Counted from the first letter of the stretch, positions 36,880-46,915 are shown. The stretch is 64,000 nucleotides of DNA from CAMWXW01 sp051650105 (GCA_051650105.1 JBOFIJ010000016.1:189256-253255), one strand, 5' to 3'. Made by a program: numbers and translations. The notes: generated by a model from the sequence alone, not told the origin.

Positions 36880-38214
36880 ATGAGACTTGCTATTATTGGA
36901 AGTGGTTATGTTGGATTAGTAACAGGGGCATGTCTTGCTGATACAGGCAACATTGTACATTGTGTTGATATTAATGAAAGTGTTATACGCAATTTGTGCT
37001 CTGGTATTATTCCTATATACGAACCTTATTTAACTGAAATGATTCAAAAAAATGTAAGAGAAAAGAGGCTTTCTTTCACTACAGATCTTGAATCGATTCT
37101 CCACTTGGTAGATTGTGTCTTTATTTGTGTCGGAACCCCAACAAAAATAGATGGTTCTTGTGACATGCAATATATTTACGCTGTTGCAAAACAAATAGGC
37201 CAAAAATTGAATAGGGATAGTATTATTGTCACTAAATCTACTGTTCCTGTTGGAACTTCTGATATAGTAAAAGAAATTATTTTTAATGAGCTCAAGGAAC
37301 GTGGTCTTTCATATTACGTTTCTTTTGTATCTAATCCTGAATTCTTAAAAGAAGGAGATGCGATTAATGACTTTTTAAAGCCAGATCGTATTATTATTGG
37401 TACAGAGGATGATACTGCTTTTGCTTACATGAAGGAATTGTATAAACCTTTTGGAAGAAGTAAGAATAAAATAGTAAAAATGTCTATACGAAGTGCTGAA
37501 ATGACTAAGTATGCTGCAAATGCTATGCTTGCCACAAAAATATCTTTCATAAATGAAATTGCAAATATGTGTGAAATAATGGGTGCTGATGTAGAAGAGG
37601 TTCGATATGGCATAGGCTCTGATCACAGAATTGGAAATCATTTTATTTATCCAGGCCTTGGATACGGGGGTTCGTGCTTTCCAAAAGATGTTCAAGCTCT
37701 TATTCATATGGCTAAAGAACATTCTTTTAATGCTGCTCTATTAGAATCTGTGCATAGCGTCAATACCAGGCAAAAATATATTTTGTCTAAGAAAATAAAG
37801 AAATTCTTTGAAGATAAAGGTGGAGTACGTGGAAAAATTATTGCTTTATGGGGTCTTTCTTTTAAACCCAATACGGATGATATGAGAGAAGCACCTTCTC
37901 TTGTATTGATTGATGATTTAGTTAAAGAGGGTGCTTACATTGTGGCTTTTGATCCTGTTGCAAATGAAAAGGCGCGCATGCTTTTTAAAGATAATCTTCA
38001 TGTTAGCATTCTTTCTGACATGTACCAAGTGTGTGAAAATGCAGATGTTCTTTGTGTTGCTACTGAATGGAATGCTTTTGCTCAGCCAGATTTTATGTTG
38101 TTATCTTCTTTATTAAGAGAAAGATGTATTTTTGATGGAAGGAATATGTATTCTACAACAACACTTATGAAATATGGAATACAGTATATTTCTATTGGAA
38201 GAGGTGCTGTATAA
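36880..38214 (+). CDS. ugd: UDP-glucose 6-dehydrogenase
   Basis: It oxidises UDP-glucose to UDP-glucuronate with two NAD, feeding surface polysaccharide or lipid A modification. The N-terminal Rossmann motif GSGYVGLVTG is at residues 7-16, and the catalytic cysteine lies in GYGGSCFPKD near residue 263. The C-terminal domain has ALWGLSFKPNTDDMREAPS. The 444-residue form starts at the ATG at 36880 (GGAAAGG six bases upstream). The next same-strand gene, tmk, is 750 bases away. Confidence 0.96.
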   Translation: MRLAIIGSGYVGLVTGACLADTGNIVHCVDINESVIRNLCSGIIPIYEPYLTEMIQKNVREKRLSFTTDLESILHLVDCVFICVGTPTKIDGSCDMQYIYAVAKQIGQKLNRDSIIVTKSTVPVGTSDIVKEIIFNELKERGLSYYVSFVSNPEFLKEGDAINDFLKPDRIIIGTEDDTAFAYMKELYKPFGRSKNKIVKMSIRSAEMTKYAANAMLATKISFINEIANMCEIMGADVEEVRYGIGSDHRIGNHFIYPGLGYGGSCFPKDVQALIHMAKEHSFNAALLESVHSVNTRQKYILSKKIKKFFEDKGGVRGKIIALWGLSFKPNTDDMREAPSLVLIDDLVKEGAYIVAFDPVANEKARMLFKDNLHVSILSDMYQVCENADVLCVATEWNAFAQPDFMLLSSLLRERCIFDGRNMYSTTTLMKYGIQYISIGRGAV

Positions 38215-38967
38215 GAGGTGTATTATTTTGTATTAACAATGTTGTTTTGTAGAAAGTAAGTATAAGAAATAATAATTTCTTGCGTATCGATATTCTTTTC
38301 AAATATCTTGTATCACAAGGGAGCGTAAGCGTATTGTATCGCGTGCCGAAAATATATGATATATTGAGTAAACAGTGTGGAAAATAGAAGTTATTGTTAC
38401 GGTGAATACTGTGAAAAATATGTGCAATAGTAATTTTCTGTTTCAGATTTTGTAAATATGCTATTTTCCTAGAAAGGCTTTTTATTTATGATATATAATG
38501 AATGGTAATTTCTTAAGAAGAATGAAAGGCGTAGAGTCATTTATTATAAGGTCTTTTAGTATTATTTTACTGAGTATAAAAAAAGAAATAAATGAATAGT
38601 ATTACAAAATAAGACAATAAAGAATATTTTGTACAGACTTATGGATTGTAGATATAAAAATGGGAAATTATATGACAGCAGTATTATGTTTGTGTAGATC
38701 TTTTTAGATGTGTGAAGCATTGAAAAAAGTTGTTAGTAATACTTGATGAAGAAGAATAATCATTTTGTTATTTTCTGCTGGGCTTTAAGGGTGTGATAAA
38801 GAGGAGTGTATTTCCTTTTTATTATTATGAATAATTTAGGTAGAACTGTTTTCTAAGAATATAATTATTAATACTATTGATACTAAAAAATATAGTTATT
38901 ACAAAAGAGTATAATATAAAACATAGTATAATAAATAAAGAAATTTAATTGTATAAGTGGGGTAGGT
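38215..38967 (+). other. 753-bp non-coding, probably eroded region
   Basis: It contains no reading frame with an ribosome-binding site and no tRNA-like structure. The sequence is AT-rich with scattered stops in all frames. A decayed gene is likely but nothing recognisable survives. The extreme right end has TATAAT-like elements that could serve tmk. Confidence 0.5.
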
Positions 38968-39597
38968 GTGTTTATTACTTTAGAAGGTGGTGAGGGAGCT
39001 GGGAAAAGTACAATTGTTCGTTCTATACAAGAATATTGTGATGCGTGTTCCATCCATTCTTATATAACAAAAGAACCTGGAGGAAGTGCTTTAGGTAAGC
39101 AAATACGGCCTATTTTATTGAATCAAGATAGCAAGAATATTACTCCATTATCTGAATTATTTTTGTATCTTGCAGATAGAGCATATCACGTAGAGAATTG
39201 TATTCGACCTGCTATAGAACAAGGTTGTTTGGTTATAAGTGATAGATATGTGGATTCTACATTGGTATATCAAGGCTATGCAAGAAATATAGTGAAAGAA
39301 GATATTATCTATCTCAATAGTCTTTCTACAGGAGGTCTTCTTCCAGATTATACATTTGTTCTTGATGTTGACCCTGAAATCGGCTTAGCAAGAACCCACA
39401 AAAGATCTTTATCTGACACTGTGAGTGCGAGGGAATCTCGTTTTGAAATGGAAAGTATGGAATTCCATCAAACAATACGTACAGCATATTTAGAGATAGC
39501 AAAAGGTGATTCTCGTTTTATTATTGTTGATGCAAATAGAACGAAGGAAGAAGTTTGTGCTGATGTTATAGCGCAATTTAAAAAAATTCTTTTATAA
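38968..39597 (+). CDS. tmk: Thymidylate kinase
   Basis: It phosphorylates dTMP to dTDP. The 209-residue length is normal. P-loop GGEGAGKST is at residues 7-15, the DRX motif in SDRYVDSTLVYQGYAR is near residue 93, and a LID segment with Arg residues (SARESRFEME) is near residue 152. The start is GTG, preceded by a GGGG-containing purine run. Confidence 0.95.
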   Translation: MFITLEGGEGAGKSTIVRSIQEYCDACSIHSYITKEPGGSALGKQIRPILLNQDSKNITPLSELFLYLADRAYHVENCIRPAIEQGCLVISDRYVDSTLVYQGYARNIVKEDIIYLNSLSTGGLLPDYTFVLDVDPEIGLARTHKRSLSDTVSARESRFEMESMEFHQTIRTAYLEIAKGDSRFIIVDANRTKEEVCADVIAQFKKILL

Positions 39598-39945
39598 AAT
39601 TTCTTCTGTAGAAGAGAGAGAATATGATATAGTTGAAAATAATTGATAGTGTTGTGTTACTATTTTTTGACAATGTGTGCTTTATAAAAAAGTGGTATTA
39701 TTAGATCAAAAAATAGGCAGATCTTTTATGAGTGTAGCAATAAAAATTTCAGGAATAGCCATGAATATTGTCTTTTTATGGAGAGAGAGATAAGTGTATT
39801 TTTATAGATGTTACTATAACGTCATTTATTGGATCAAGAAAAATAGAGAAAAGAAATGTATTTTGAAGAAGTAGAAATGGGAGATATGGCTTTTGCAAGG
39901 TAATTTTTTAGTAAAAAATTAAAAAAATAATGCAAAGATACAGTA
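39598..39945 (+). other. 348-bp gap between convergent tmk and the DUF2156 gene
   Basis: No gene or strong hairpin is visible. Two short peptide-like frames, a 21-codon one near 39728 and a 15-codon one at 39856-39903, have coding-like composition but no ribosome-binding site. They may be relics. Confidence 0.4.
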
Positions 39946-40836
39946 TTACATGAGAGCAACGGTATATTTTTTAATATATTCTATAGGGTAATATTCTTCT
40001 TTTGCTTTTCGTAAACCTAGATGACCGTTATCATCTGCTCTATTAAGTAAAGTATAGCCTTTATTAAAAAGATATTCTGAAAATATTTTATTAATGGCTT
40101 GGAATATGCCGGGATATTCTGTATTGCCTTTTTCTGTTTGAATAATACATGTTGTTTTAGATATAGCTTCTGCTATAGAGAATCCAATAATTATTTCTTG
40201 ATATTGTATATAAATACCATAAAGAGTATGAAAGGCATCCCAATTTTCCAAAATGAACAAAATGCCTTTATTTTCAGATTCTAAAAGTTCGAAATTATAT
40301 TGTCTGTATATATTCCACTCTAGAAGATATTTGTAGAGAAGAGCGCTATCTTTTTGCTGTATTTCATGAAGTGTATACCCAGAATATCTTCTTTTAAATG
40401 CATTATAATGGTTTCTTTTTCTCACATATTTTGCACCAGGCAATGTTGCCAAATCTTCTGCTTTATAAATATAATCCCAATCATTTCTGCTTTCTTCCAC
40501 ATGTATTCTATTAGAAAAAATATCTTTCCATAGAAGACATAATGCTTCTGGCACAAAAAGAAATGTATAATTATACTGAGGTAAAATGTACTTATACCAA
40601 TGCGGTGTCATCCAGTTTCCCATTGGGGCCCAAAAGGTATTTGGCAAATTATTTTGTTGTATAAAGCAAAGATCAGTTGTATAGCACAGTGAGAGATTAT
40701 AGAATTCTTTATATATATTTAAAGAAATATGGCTATAGTCAGCAGGGTGTTGGAGCGATTTAATATAGTATTGCTGATAGGAGTTATCATTAAGAAAAGT
40801 GATATCCTGTTTCTGAGGTACAGGTAACATTGTCAT
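39946..40836 (-). CDS. DUF2156 protein (phosphatidylglycerol lysyltransferase C-domain, GNAT-like)
   Basis: The 296-residue protein has the family's two GNAT-like halves. Diagnostic segments are KYVRKRNHYNAFKRRYSGY near residue 135 and NRADDNGHLGLRKAKEEYYP near residue 265, the latter containing the conserved Asp and the Lys/Tyr run. Related domains in MprF transfer aminoacyl groups from tRNA to lipids, but stand-alone versions have no proven function. AAGGAT is placed before the ATG. Its neighbour upstream is a MATE exporter. Confidence 0.78.
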   Translation of the reverse strand: MTMLPVPQKQDITFLNDNSYQQYYIKSLQHPADYSHISLNIYKEFYNLSLCYTTDLCFIQQNNLPNTFWAPMGNWMTPHWYKYILPQYNYTFLFVPEALCLLWKDIFSNRIHVEESRNDWDYIYKAEDLATLPGAKYVRKRNHYNAFKRRYSGYTLHEIQQKDSALLYKYLLEWNIYRQYNFELLESENKGILFILENWDAFHTLYGIYIQYQEIIIGFSIAEAISKTTCIIQTEKGNTEYPGIFQAINKIFSEYLFNKGYTLLNRADDNGHLGLRKAKEEYYPIEYIKKYTVALM

Positions 40837-40960
40837 AGAGAATCCTTACTCATGGTCTATTAGTAGTAGTGTTATGTGGTGTAAAAAGATATAACAAAAA
40901 TATAGACATTTAATGTAGTATAGTTGAAGCACATTTTTGTGTTATATCCATTAATTGCTT

Positions 40961-42310
40961 TTACTTGCCTTCCCACCGTTTCCCTATATAAAAATATAAA
41001 ATAATAAGAGATTGTATAAAAGCAGATACGGACATAGCGATATAAACTCCTTCAGAATTCATTTTATAAAGATAACCACAAACATATGCAATAGGTATTC
41101 TTATTACCCACATAGAAATACTAAAAGCAAGAAACGTATACATTGTGGTACCTGCGCCTGTGAAAATACCACTAGATGTTATTGTTATCATTATGCATGG
41201 AATAATTAATAAATTATAAAAAAGATATAATTTTATTTCTTCCTGAAGTGCGATATCTGCTGTGAAAAATAGGGCAATGTTATCCATAAATATCCATATA
41301 GGAATGGAACAAAGTGTTATGAAAAGTGTTCCAGATAGAATTAATTTCGTGCCAATATTCCTTGCTAAAAGTGCTTGTTTTGCACCAACAAGACGAGAAA
41401 TAAGAATGGAGGCAGTAAATTGCATTGCCATACCGGGAATAAATAATATAGACTCAATTCGAAGGCCTATTGTAAATCCCGCTACGCCAAGTCGTCCATT
41501 TTCTGGAAGATTTGCCATGAGAAGAAACACTACCATATATCCAATTTGCCAAAGTAATTGCATTCCTATAATTGGGAGGCCTACAGAGATGATTTTGTGT
41601 GCAACAGACTGTATCCATCGCAGTGTGGGTAAAAACTCTATTCTTAAAATGGATCTTTTATAGAGGTAAATACAATTTGTGATAGAGGCAATAGTGAATG
41701 TGGATAGTGTCGCATAAACAATTCCAAATGCCCCAAATGCTGGAATAATATTGTAAAAACCAAATGCTAAAAGAAGACTCACAGCGACATTATAAAGGCA
41801 TGTGCATATAGCAACTATAAGGATAAAGCGAACTTCTTTAATGGACCGTATAACAGAATTTGTTGTGAGAAAAAGGTATTGCATTGGGATAGCGGTAAGA
41901 TAGAGCGAGAGCCACCATAAAGCATTGTCCACCATAAATTTTGGAGTTCTAAAAAATGTAATTGGAAAGTCTCTAAGAAAATATGCTATAGAAGATACAC
42001 AACTTCCCATAACAAGGGAGAGGAGAATCATGGTAAAAGCAAGTCGTTTTGCTCGGTTTTTTTTATTTGCTCCAAGTGCTTGGCCAACAAGAGCTAATGT
42101 AGATCCTGTAATACCTTGTCCTATTATTGAAAGAAACAATATTATTTGGCTGAGCATTCCAAAGGTTGCGAGTGTTTCTGAATCAATTCTTCCAGCTATC
42201 CATACATCGGTTAATGAAATAAGCAATGTTGTTACGAGTGTGAGAGCTTGAGGCCAGACTAAACTCCAAATTGCTCTGTAATTGGTATCCGAGATATTTG
42301 TTTTTATCAT
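40961..42310 (-). CDS. MATE-family multidrug/cation efflux transporter
   Basis: The 449-residue membrane protein has 12 predicted helices in two homologous halves. Typical segments are WPQALTLVTTLLISLTDVWIAGR at the start of the first half and AHKIISVGLPIIGMQLLWQIG at the start of the second. Substrates are unknown. AAAGGCG precedes the ATG. It lies upstream of, but 124 bases from, the DUF2156 gene. Confidence 0.9.
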   Translation of the reverse strand: MIKTNISDTNYRAIWSLVWPQALTLVTTLLISLTDVWIAGRIDSETLATFGMLSQIILFLSIIGQGITGSTLALVGQALGANKKNRAKRLAFTMILLSLVMGSCVSSIAYFLRDFPITFFRTPKFMVDNALWWLSLYLTAIPMQYLFLTTNSVIRSIKEVRFILIVAICTCLYNVAVSLLLAFGFYNIIPAFGAFGIVYATLSTFTIASITNCIYLYKRSILRIEFLPTLRWIQSVAHKIISVGLPIIGMQLLWQIGYMVVFLLMANLPENGRLGVAGFTIGLRIESILFIPGMAMQFTASILISRLVGAKQALLARNIGTKLILSGTLFITLCSIPIWIFMDNIALFFTADIALQEEIKLYLFYNLLIIPCIMITITSSGIFTGAGTTMYTFLAFSISMWVIRIPIAYVCGYLYKMNSEGVYIAMSVSAFIQSLIILYFYIGKRWEGK

Positions 42311-42457
42311 AAAATCGCCTTTTAAAAAAGAGTGTGTATTCTAAGACAGTTTTTAAAATAAAACAATATTCATCTTGAATTTTTTTATAAAATATTTTAT
42401 TATCAATCCCGTTGTGGTACTTATGCCTTCATTATGCTTTCTAAAGGAGAGATTATT

Positions 42458-42871
42458 ATGGCTTTTCAAAAAGGGGATACTGTTAAGGTGCATTATAAAG
42501 GAACATTTGATGACGGAACCGAATTTGATTCTAGTTATGAAACTGAACCGATTGAGTTTGTTTTGGGTGATGGTGAGTTAATACCTCGATTTGAAGAAGC
42601 TATTATAGGAAGAAAATCTGGAGAAGTTATCAATATTGTCATTCAGCCAGAGGATGCTTATGGTGAATTTACCGAAGAATTAATTTTGCCTGTTGAAAAA
42701 GATCAGTTTCCAGACGATCTTGAAGCTGTTGTCGGAATGCCCTTGCAAGTAGAAGCTGAGGAAGGGCCTATTGAGGTTTATATACAAGAAATTACAGATA
42801 CACACATTGTGATTAATGGAAATCATCCTTTAGCTGGGAAGATTTTATATTTTGAGATAAAAATACAATAG
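42458..42871 (+). CDS. FKBP-type peptidyl-prolyl isomerase, SlyD/FkpB type
   Basis: A cytosolic prolyl isomerase and chaperone of 137 residues. FKBP core KVHYKGTFDDGTEFDSSYE and the IF (insert-in-flap) chaperone domain (GEFTEELILPVEKDQFP, roughly residues 70-120) are both present. SlyD's metal-binding His/Cys tail is missing. I chose the ATG at 42458, with AAAGGAG eight bases upstream. Confidence 0.92.
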   Translation: MAFQKGDTVKVHYKGTFDDGTEFDSSYETEPIEFVLGDGELIPRFEEAIIGRKSGEVINIVIQPEDAYGEFTEELILPVEKDQFPDDLEAVVGMPLQVEAEEGPIEVYIQEITDTHIVINGNHPLAGKILYFEIKIQ

Positions 42872-43064
42872 TTCCTACAACATATATGGATTATTCGCAA
42901 TATATTTTTGAGAGGCATAGTTTTGTACTGTTTTTTTTTAGATTTTTTTGTGGGATAATCCATTTTGTGTCTTTATTGATAGATTTCTTATGATTTCAGA
43001 AAGTTTTGTAGTATTCTTATGTAGTTATGGATGCATTTGTCAGAAAAATTTTGTGAGTATCTTC

Positions 43065-45296
43065 TTATCCTAGCCTGTATACTTCGTTTACGGATGGGAA
43101 GCTGCGTAGTGTATCAATTGCACGGTATAAGTGGGCTGCATCAAGAACTTCTATTGTGAATGTTGCTTCTGCTACTTTTGAAGGTAACGTTTTAAAATCC
43201 CCTGATAATACATTTATTGCTTCCTCTGCAAAGAACATAGTTATCGTATGGAGTGCATTCATATTCACTAGGCGTAAAATAATTTGTGTTCTATACGGTT
43301 TTTGTGGGTGTCCATCCCATGTAAGAGATATAAATCTTTCTGTTTCTAAATAAAGAAGACTTTTGCACGATACTGTGTGCACAACAATGCCGCGACCTCG
43401 TGAAATATATCCTAAAATAGCATCTCCCGGTAAAGGCCTACAGCAAGAGGCATATTCTAACATAATATTATCTATACCATCAAGAGAAATACCTTCATCT
43501 TTATGTGGATTAATTGTTCCTGTTAGTGGATCTTCCTTTTCTTCTATTTCTTCTTTATTTGTGTGTTGATGAAGGAGGAGTTGTATAAGTTTTTGAGGAG
43601 AGATAGTCCCAGAAGAGAGTGCTATAAAAAAATCATCAACATGTGTGAAAAAAGGCAATTCTTTGTCCGTTCGTAAGATTCGACAAATATCTTCCTTTAA
43701 AACACTTTTAAAGGAAAGTCCAGCTTTTCTCAGTGCCTTTTCTAAAATATTTTTTCCAAGAATAATAGATTCATCTTTTTCTTGTTTACGTAAAAATGAA
43801 CGTATTTTATTTCGTGCTTTTGTTGTTACAACAAAAGCTAGCCAATCTCTTGAAGGGCCTCTGGAAGAATCTGTTATAATTTCGATAATATCACCCGTTT
43901 TTAACTTTGTATTTAATGGTGATAATTTATTATTAATTTTTGTACCTGTACAGTGTTCTCCTATTTCTGAGTGAATAGCATAAGCAAAATCGATAGGAGA
44001 AGCTCCTTCTGGTAGTTCTAGTACAGCTCCACGTGGAGTAAAAACATATACTTCATCCTGAAAAAGTTCTAATCGCAAACTTTGCAAAAATGTTGCTGGA
44101 TCTTCTTCTAATATTTTATTTTCAAGAAGTTTATGAAGCCATTCATATTCTTTTAAATCCTGAGGATTTATGGAACTTCTTTCCTTGTAAAACCAATGCG
44201 AAGCTATTCCATATTCTGCTAATTCATGCATTTCTTTTGTGCGGATTTGGATTTCCATCCTGTCTCCATAAGGTGAAAAGATGGTTGTGTGTAAACTTTG
44301 ATAGCCATTTCCTTTTGGAATAGAAATATAATCTTTGAATCTATTTGGAACAAGTTTCCATACAGAATGAACAAGCCCAAGAACGGAATAGCAATCACTT
44401 ACTTGATTAACAATAATCCTAAAAGCTATGATATCATGTAATTCTTCTAATGGAATGCTGTTTTCTGTTATTTTCTTATAAATACTATAAATTTGTTTCA
44501 CTCTTCCAGATACTTCACCTTCTATATTATTTGTTTTCAATAGTTCCTTGAGTGTTGTAATAGATGTTTCAAAAAGATTTTTTTCTTCTATTTGATATTC
44601 TTCCACCCATTCATATATTTGACTATATTTATCTGGTCTAAGATAACGTAAGCTCATATCTTCCAAAAGCAATTTCATGCGATGTAAGCCTAGCCTATTT
44701 GCTATGGGGGCGTAAATATCCATACTTTCTTTAGCAATTAATTGTTGTTTATACGGTTTTAGACTAGAAAGGGTTTGGAGGTTATGTAATCTGTCGGCTA
44801 ATTTTACTAAGATAACGCGAAGATCATTAGACATTGCTAAGATCATTTTACGGATATTTTCTGCAGCAGCTTCTTCTTTGGTAGAAAAATGCATTTTGGT
44901 AATTTTTGTTACACCTTCTACTATATTAGCCACATCATTCCCAAATTCTGTACGAAGAAGTTCTGTTGTATAGCCTTCACAATCTTCAACAACATCATGA
45001 AGCATTCCAGATAAAATACTATCTTCGTCTAATTTATAGCATGAAAGAGTAATTGCTACAGAAAGCGGATGGCATACATAGTCTTCACCAGAATTACGTT
45101 TTTGTCCAGCATGCGCTTTTATTGTGATATCATAGGCTCTTTTTATGCGGTCTATATTTGCATTTGGCAGATAACTACGAATTTCATTTAATAAAACAAC
45201 AAGGAGCTCTTCCGGATTAGTGGAAATTTCTTTATTATGGAATATATCTGGATTTATTCTCGGGACAGTAGTTATATTATTCATATCCTTTTCCAT
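43065..45296 (-). CDS. Bifunctional (p)ppGpp synthetase/hydrolase
   Basis: The stringent-response regulator, 743 residues. The N-terminal HD hydrolase has HAGQKRNSGEDYVCHPLS near residue 61 and LHDVVED with His100/Asp101. The synthetase domain carries RFKDY at residues 319-323, the RxKD signature of bifunctional Rel/Spo enzymes (RelA has ExDD), followed by GNGYQSLHTTIF. A TGS domain (DEVYVFTPRGAVLELPEGA) and a C-terminal ACT domain complete it. As the only Rsh gene seen here it probably does both reactions. AAGGAG is nine bases before the ATG. Confidence 0.95.
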   Translation of the reverse strand: MEKDMNNITTVPRINPDIFHNKEISTNPEELLVVLLNEIRSYLPNANIDRIKRAYDITIKAHAGQKRNSGEDYVCHPLSVAITLSCYKLDEDSILSGMLHDVVEDCEGYTTELLRTEFGNDVANIVEGVTKITKMHFSTKEEAAAENIRKMILAMSNDLRVILVKLADRLHNLQTLSSLKPYKQQLIAKESMDIYAPIANRLGLHRMKLLLEDMSLRYLRPDKYSQIYEWVEEYQIEEKNLFETSITTLKELLKTNNIEGEVSGRVKQIYSIYKKITENSIPLEELHDIIAFRIIVNQVSDCYSVLGLVHSVWKLVPNRFKDYISIPKGNGYQSLHTTIFSPYGDRMEIQIRTKEMHELAEYGIASHWFYKERSSINPQDLKEYEWLHKLLENKILEEDPATFLQSLRLELFQDEVYVFTPRGAVLELPEGASPIDFAYAIHSEIGEHCTGTKINNKLSPLNTKLKTGDIIEIITDSSRGPSRDWLAFVVTTKARNKIRSFLRKQEKDESIILGKNILEKALRKAGLSFKSVLKEDICRILRTDKELPFFTHVDDFFIALSSGTISPQKLIQLLLHQHTNKEEIEEKEDPLTGTINPHKDEGISLDGIDNIMLEYASCCRPLPGDAILGYISRGRGIVVHTVSCKSLLYLETERFISLTWDGHPQKPYRTQIILRLVNMNALHTITMFFAEEAINVLSGDFKTLPSKVAEATFTIEVLDAAHLYRAIDTLRSFPSVNEVYRLG

Positions 45297-45411
45297 ACTG
45301 TCAATCTCCTTATTTTTTCTACTAAGGTGTGCATAAAACTCGATAATTCGTTCAGGCTACCATAGGAAATTATAAAAAGCAAGGATTGATATAGTGGGCA
45401 GTCTATAGTGG

Positions 45412-45429
45412 CATTTCTTGGAAGAAATG
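45412..45429 (+). promoter_or_regulatory. Palindrome between rsh and trmH, possible operator
   Basis: CATTTCTT-GG-AAGAAATG is a perfect 8-bp inverted repeat with a two-base spacer, centred in the divergent promoter region between rsh and trmH. This geometry suits a dimeric repressor site; no specific regulator can be named. Confidence 0.35.
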
Positions 45430-45501
45430 TTCTACAAAATTGTATATTCTAAAATGTCATGATATCCTTCAAATATAATACCAATAGGAGAAAGCCGATA
45501 T

Positions 45502-46083
45502 ATGCAACAAAGAACCGAAGAGCGTCTACATCGAATAGAATCAGTATTAAGAAAAAGACAAAAAAACTTAACCGTTGTCTTAGAAAATATACATGATCCA
45601 CATAACGTGTCAGCTATTTATCGTAGTTGTGATGCATTTGGTGTAGCAGCTGTGCATTTATATTATACCGATAATATTTTTCCAAAAATTGCTCATAAAA
45701 CGTCTGCTTCTGCAAAAAAATGGGTTGATACAAAAAGACATGATTCTCCGGATTCTCTATTGGCAAAATTGAAAGGATATCAAATTCTTGCCACAAGTTT
45801 TACCAGTAATGCAAAGAAAATGTGTGAATACGATTATACAAAAGCAACTGCCTTTATTATGGGTAATGAACATAGAGGGGTGGCAGATGAATTAGTAACG
45901 TTAGTTACTGGAGAAGTCTATATTCCAATGTATGGAATGATACAAAGTTTCAACGTTTCCGTAGCCACAGCTATTTTGCTTTCTGAAGCATCAAGACAAA
46001 GGCACAATGCTGGTATGTATGAACAATGTTCTTTTAACGCAGATGAATATGAAAAAATATTACGTGAATGGGAAAGAAAATAA
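45502..46083 (+). CDS. trmH: tRNA (guanosine-2'-O-)-methyltransferase TrmH
   Basis: A SPOUT-class enzyme that methylates G18 of tRNA. The 193-residue protein has the family motifs ENIHDPHNVSAIYRSCDAFG near residue 29, FIMGNEHRGVADE near residue 120, and IPMYGMIQSFNVSVATAILL near residue 145, forming the trefoil-knot SAM site. ATAGGAGAA precedes the ATG. Confidence 0.92.
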   Translation: MQQRTEERLHRIESVLRKRQKNLTVVLENIHDPHNVSAIYRSCDAFGVAAVHLYYTDNIFPKIAHKTSASAKKWVDTKRHDSPDSLLAKLKGYQILATSFTSNAKKMCEYDYTKATAFIMGNEHRGVADELVTLVTGEVYIPMYGMIQSFNVSVATAILLSEASRQRHNAGMYEQCSFNADEYEKILREWERK

Positions 46084-46678
46084 AAGAGTTCTTTAATCTG
46101 CGGTATATTGTTTTTAAGTATATACCTAGGATAAGGATTTCACTGCAAGAATATAATAAGAAATAGGAAGAAGTATATTTTGACAGAGTGTTATATATCT
46201 AAAAGCACAAAACGACAAATAATGATGGAATAACACCAAATAGATGAGGTGTATACCGCATTCCTGCAGTATCATTTCCAATATATGTATTTCACTAAAA
46301 TAGTATTATGTTCTTTTTAAAATACACTCGTTTTGCTTTAGTAGTATATTATAATATTCACACTATTTATATAGTATGTCTTGATGTATCGTAGTTTTTA
46401 TTTAGTATAGTAGCGATGGGAAAATATTATATAGTATTATGTTCTTTTTAAAATATACTCGTTTTGCTTTAGTAGTATATTATAATATTCACACTATTTA
46501 TATGGTATGTCTTGATGTATCGTGGTTTTTATTTAGTATAGTAGCGGTGGGAAAATATTATGAGGTGACTATCAGACTATTATACTGTATTTTATGAATA
46601 TAAAAGAGTCTATAATTTCTATACATTCATTGTTATGATAGTATTTTCTCTATAGTAATTTATAGGAGTATATTATAT
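46084..46678 (+). other. Non-coding region before the CII-like gene
   Basis: These 595 bases contain the 131-bp tandem duplication and nothing else recognisable as coding. Both duplicated units contain AT-rich stretches with TATAAT-like runs, so more than one promoter is possible. Each copy also reads TGATGTATC. Confidence 0.5.
46300..46561 (+). repeat. 131-bp tandem duplication
   Basis: Two adjacent copies, 46300-46430 and 46431-46561, each begin ATAGTATTATGTTC and end GGGAAAATATTAT. They differ at only four sites (C/T, and three A/G), about 97 percent identical. Because both copies have drifted only slightly, the duplication is recent. The unit has no ORF. It lies 117 bases upstream of the small CII-like regulator, so it may duplicate its promoter or operator. 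Confidence 0.97.
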
Positions 46679-46915
46679 ATGAATGAGAACGTAACAACAG
46701 TGACCCAATGTGCGGTACTCAAGACAAAAAAATCTAAAGAGATTGCCGAATATATTGGAAAGCCGTATCCTACACTTATGAGAGAATTAAATCCTTTTGA
46801 TAAAAGTGCAAAGCTTGGGATAGACACTTTACTAAACATTATAAGAATGACGCAAGACAAAAGTCCATTAGAGTTTATGGCAAAGGAGCTTGGGTATACT
46901 CTTGTGGAAAAATAA
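46679..46915 (+). CDS. CII-like phage-type small regulatory protein
   Basis: The 78-residue protein resembles the phage regulatory CII-like (PF06892-type) proteins. It begins with an HTH-like segment KSKEIAEYIGKPYPTLMRELNPF, residues 20-42, followed by LGIDTLLNIIRMTQDKSPLEFMAKELGY. The ribosome-binding site AGGAG lies ten bases upstream of the ATG. No other phage genes flank it, so it is an orphan or domesticated regulator. The 131-bp duplication upstream may hold its own operator. Confidence 0.55.
   Translation: MNENVTTVTQCAVLKTKKSKEIAEYIGKPYPTLMRELNPFDKSAKLGIDTLLNIIRMTQDKSPLEFMAKELGYTLVEK

Noticed and set aside
39856..39903. Fifteen-codon frame MYFEEVEMGDMAFAR
   Set aside because: Coding-like spelling but too short and only a weak GAGAAAAG motif; could be a relic, not a gene.
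46300..46561. The 131-bp duplication as a CRISPR or IS
   Set aside because: Only two adjacent copies without spacers, no terminal inverted repeats and no transposase.
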